Shown here one piece after another: positions 8,451 to 8,662 of a DNA stretch of 8,662 nucleotides. The stretch spans positions 1 through 8,662 of the forward strand of contig CACZQU010000306.1 in the NCBI GenBank assembly GCA_902783305.1, in the 5' to 3' direction. Position numbers and translations under genes: made by a program. The notes below the pieces were generated by a model. That model worked only from the letters and a program-made list of their open reading frames with translations. It was not told where the DNA came from and did no database searches. The stretch is from an uncultured Lachnospiraceae bacterium (GTDB taxonomy: Bacteria; Bacillota; Clostridia; Lachnospirales; Lachnospiraceae). Each line of letters starts with the position of its first letter. Positions within the stretch are counted from its first letter, which is position 1.

Positions 8451-8479
8451 ATTGTAACCTTTTCAAAAAGGACTGTCAA
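8451..8479 (-). promoter_or_regulatory. Sigma-A type promoter of the lipoprotein gene
   Basis: On the minus strand a perfect -35 box TTGACA (8474-8479) is separated by 17 bases from a -10 box TACAAT (8451-8456), one base off TATAAT. The expected start of transcription is near 8444, leaving a leader of about 32 bases that contains the strong AGGAGG site at 8419-8424. The spacer carries a 6-base dyad (CCTTTT/AAAAGG, 8458-8471), which could be an operator. Strength suggests high constitutive expression unless a repressor uses the dyad. Confidence 0.9.
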
Positions 8480-8505
8480 CCTTTGCTGCGGAGAAGTAAA
8501 ACATG

Positions 8506-8520
8506 AACCCGCAGCGGGTT
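8506..8520. repeat. Short perfect hairpin AACCCGC-A-GCGGGTT
   Basis: A 15-base inverted repeat marks the left boundary of the GC-rich right-edge segment. On the minus strand it comes 1 base after a TAG stop codon and is followed by TCATGTTTTACTT. It could therefore be a weak terminator for whatever lies to the right, though the T-run is short and offset. On the plus strand a GGAG (8490-8493) and ATG (8503-8505) precede it, opening a 9-codon frame (MNPQRVTIH) that stops at 8530-8532. Confidence 0.5.
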
Positions 8521-8521
8521 A

Positions 8522-8662
8522 CTATTCACTGATTAACCGTAAAGCCACACGCGGGCGAATGGTACCCGAAATGGCACGTTCCCACTCGGTCTCGTCTCCC
8601 GACTCGGTCGGCGCTAAACGATGCCCACCGGGCATCAGCGCCCTCGGCGTAGCGGTACTAAG
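8522..8662 (-). other. Hairpin-rich segment with an open frame running off the right edge
   Basis: On the minus strand a frame is open from the window edge to a TAG at 8522-8524, giving 46 residues that end in SGTIRPRVALRLISE. An opposite-strand frame is also open through the whole segment and includes MVPEMARSHSVSSPDSVG from 8559. Both being open, with GC-rich palindromes inside, argues for a structured repeat rather than an ordinary gene. The main structure is a nested hairpin at 8610-8642: outer stem GGCGCT/AGCGCC, inner stem GATGCCC/GGGCATC, 3-base loop and a 4-base bulge. A smaller one, CCGAC-TCG-GTCGG, lies at 8599-8611, and ACTCGGTC occurs twice (8584-8591 and 8602-8609). It could still be the C-terminus of a real gene; I do not recognise a protein family. 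Confidence 0.45.

Noticed and set aside
8506..8520. Hairpin as a strong intrinsic terminator for a gene to the right
   Set aside because: On the minus strand only four Ts follow, and they are offset from the stem by four bases. At best it is a weak terminator, so it is recorded only as an inverted repeat.
8584..8609. Repeated ACTCGGTC as a CRISPR-like or tandem repeat
   Set aside because: There are only two copies of 8 bases, with no regular array and no cas genes. It fits better as part of the hairpin-rich segment.

Overview
The window looks like an ordinary chromosomal segment of a Gram-positive anaerobe of the Firmicutes, most likely class Clostridia and possibly Lachnospiraceae. The reasons are AddAB in place of RecBCD, strong AGGAGG-type ribosome sites before almost every gene, a gut-Clostridia style lipoprotein with a Pro/Thr linker, and moderately high GC for the group. 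The family assignment is inference. Every gene I can support lies on the minus strand, so the window reads from right to left.

From the right: positions 8501-8662 are a GC-rich, hairpin-dense segment, open in at least one frame on each strand. It is either the end of an unidentified gene or, more probably, part of a dispersed intergenic repeat. Next comes a near-consensus promoter (TTGACA-17-TACAAT) driving a single gene for a lipid-anchored surface protein of unknown function (7471-8412). This unit ends in a textbook intrinsic terminator at 7324-7370. Positions 7124-7320 hold no convincing gene but contain two perfect GC-rich hairpins and an unusual open frame that runs into the next gene.

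The rest is one tight cluster: a class I SAM-dependent methyltransferase (6347-7123), the redox chaperone Hsp33/HslO (5461-6342), glutamine-dependent NAD+ synthetase (3521-5443), and the double-strand-break repair pair addB (91-3480) and addA (only its first 37 codons, 1-113). Gaps are 4, 17 and 40 bases, followed by a 23-base overlap, so these are probably one operon. It combines oxidative-stress protein protection, cofactor synthesis and recombinational repair. No dedicated promoter for the operon stands out.

I see no mobile-element genes, CRISPR array, tRNA, rRNA or defence system. The protein-coding content is largely housekeeping. The least explained DNA is in the two hairpin-rich intergenic segments, which may be copies or relatives of a clade-specific repeat family. 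The uncharacterised lipoprotein comes next.
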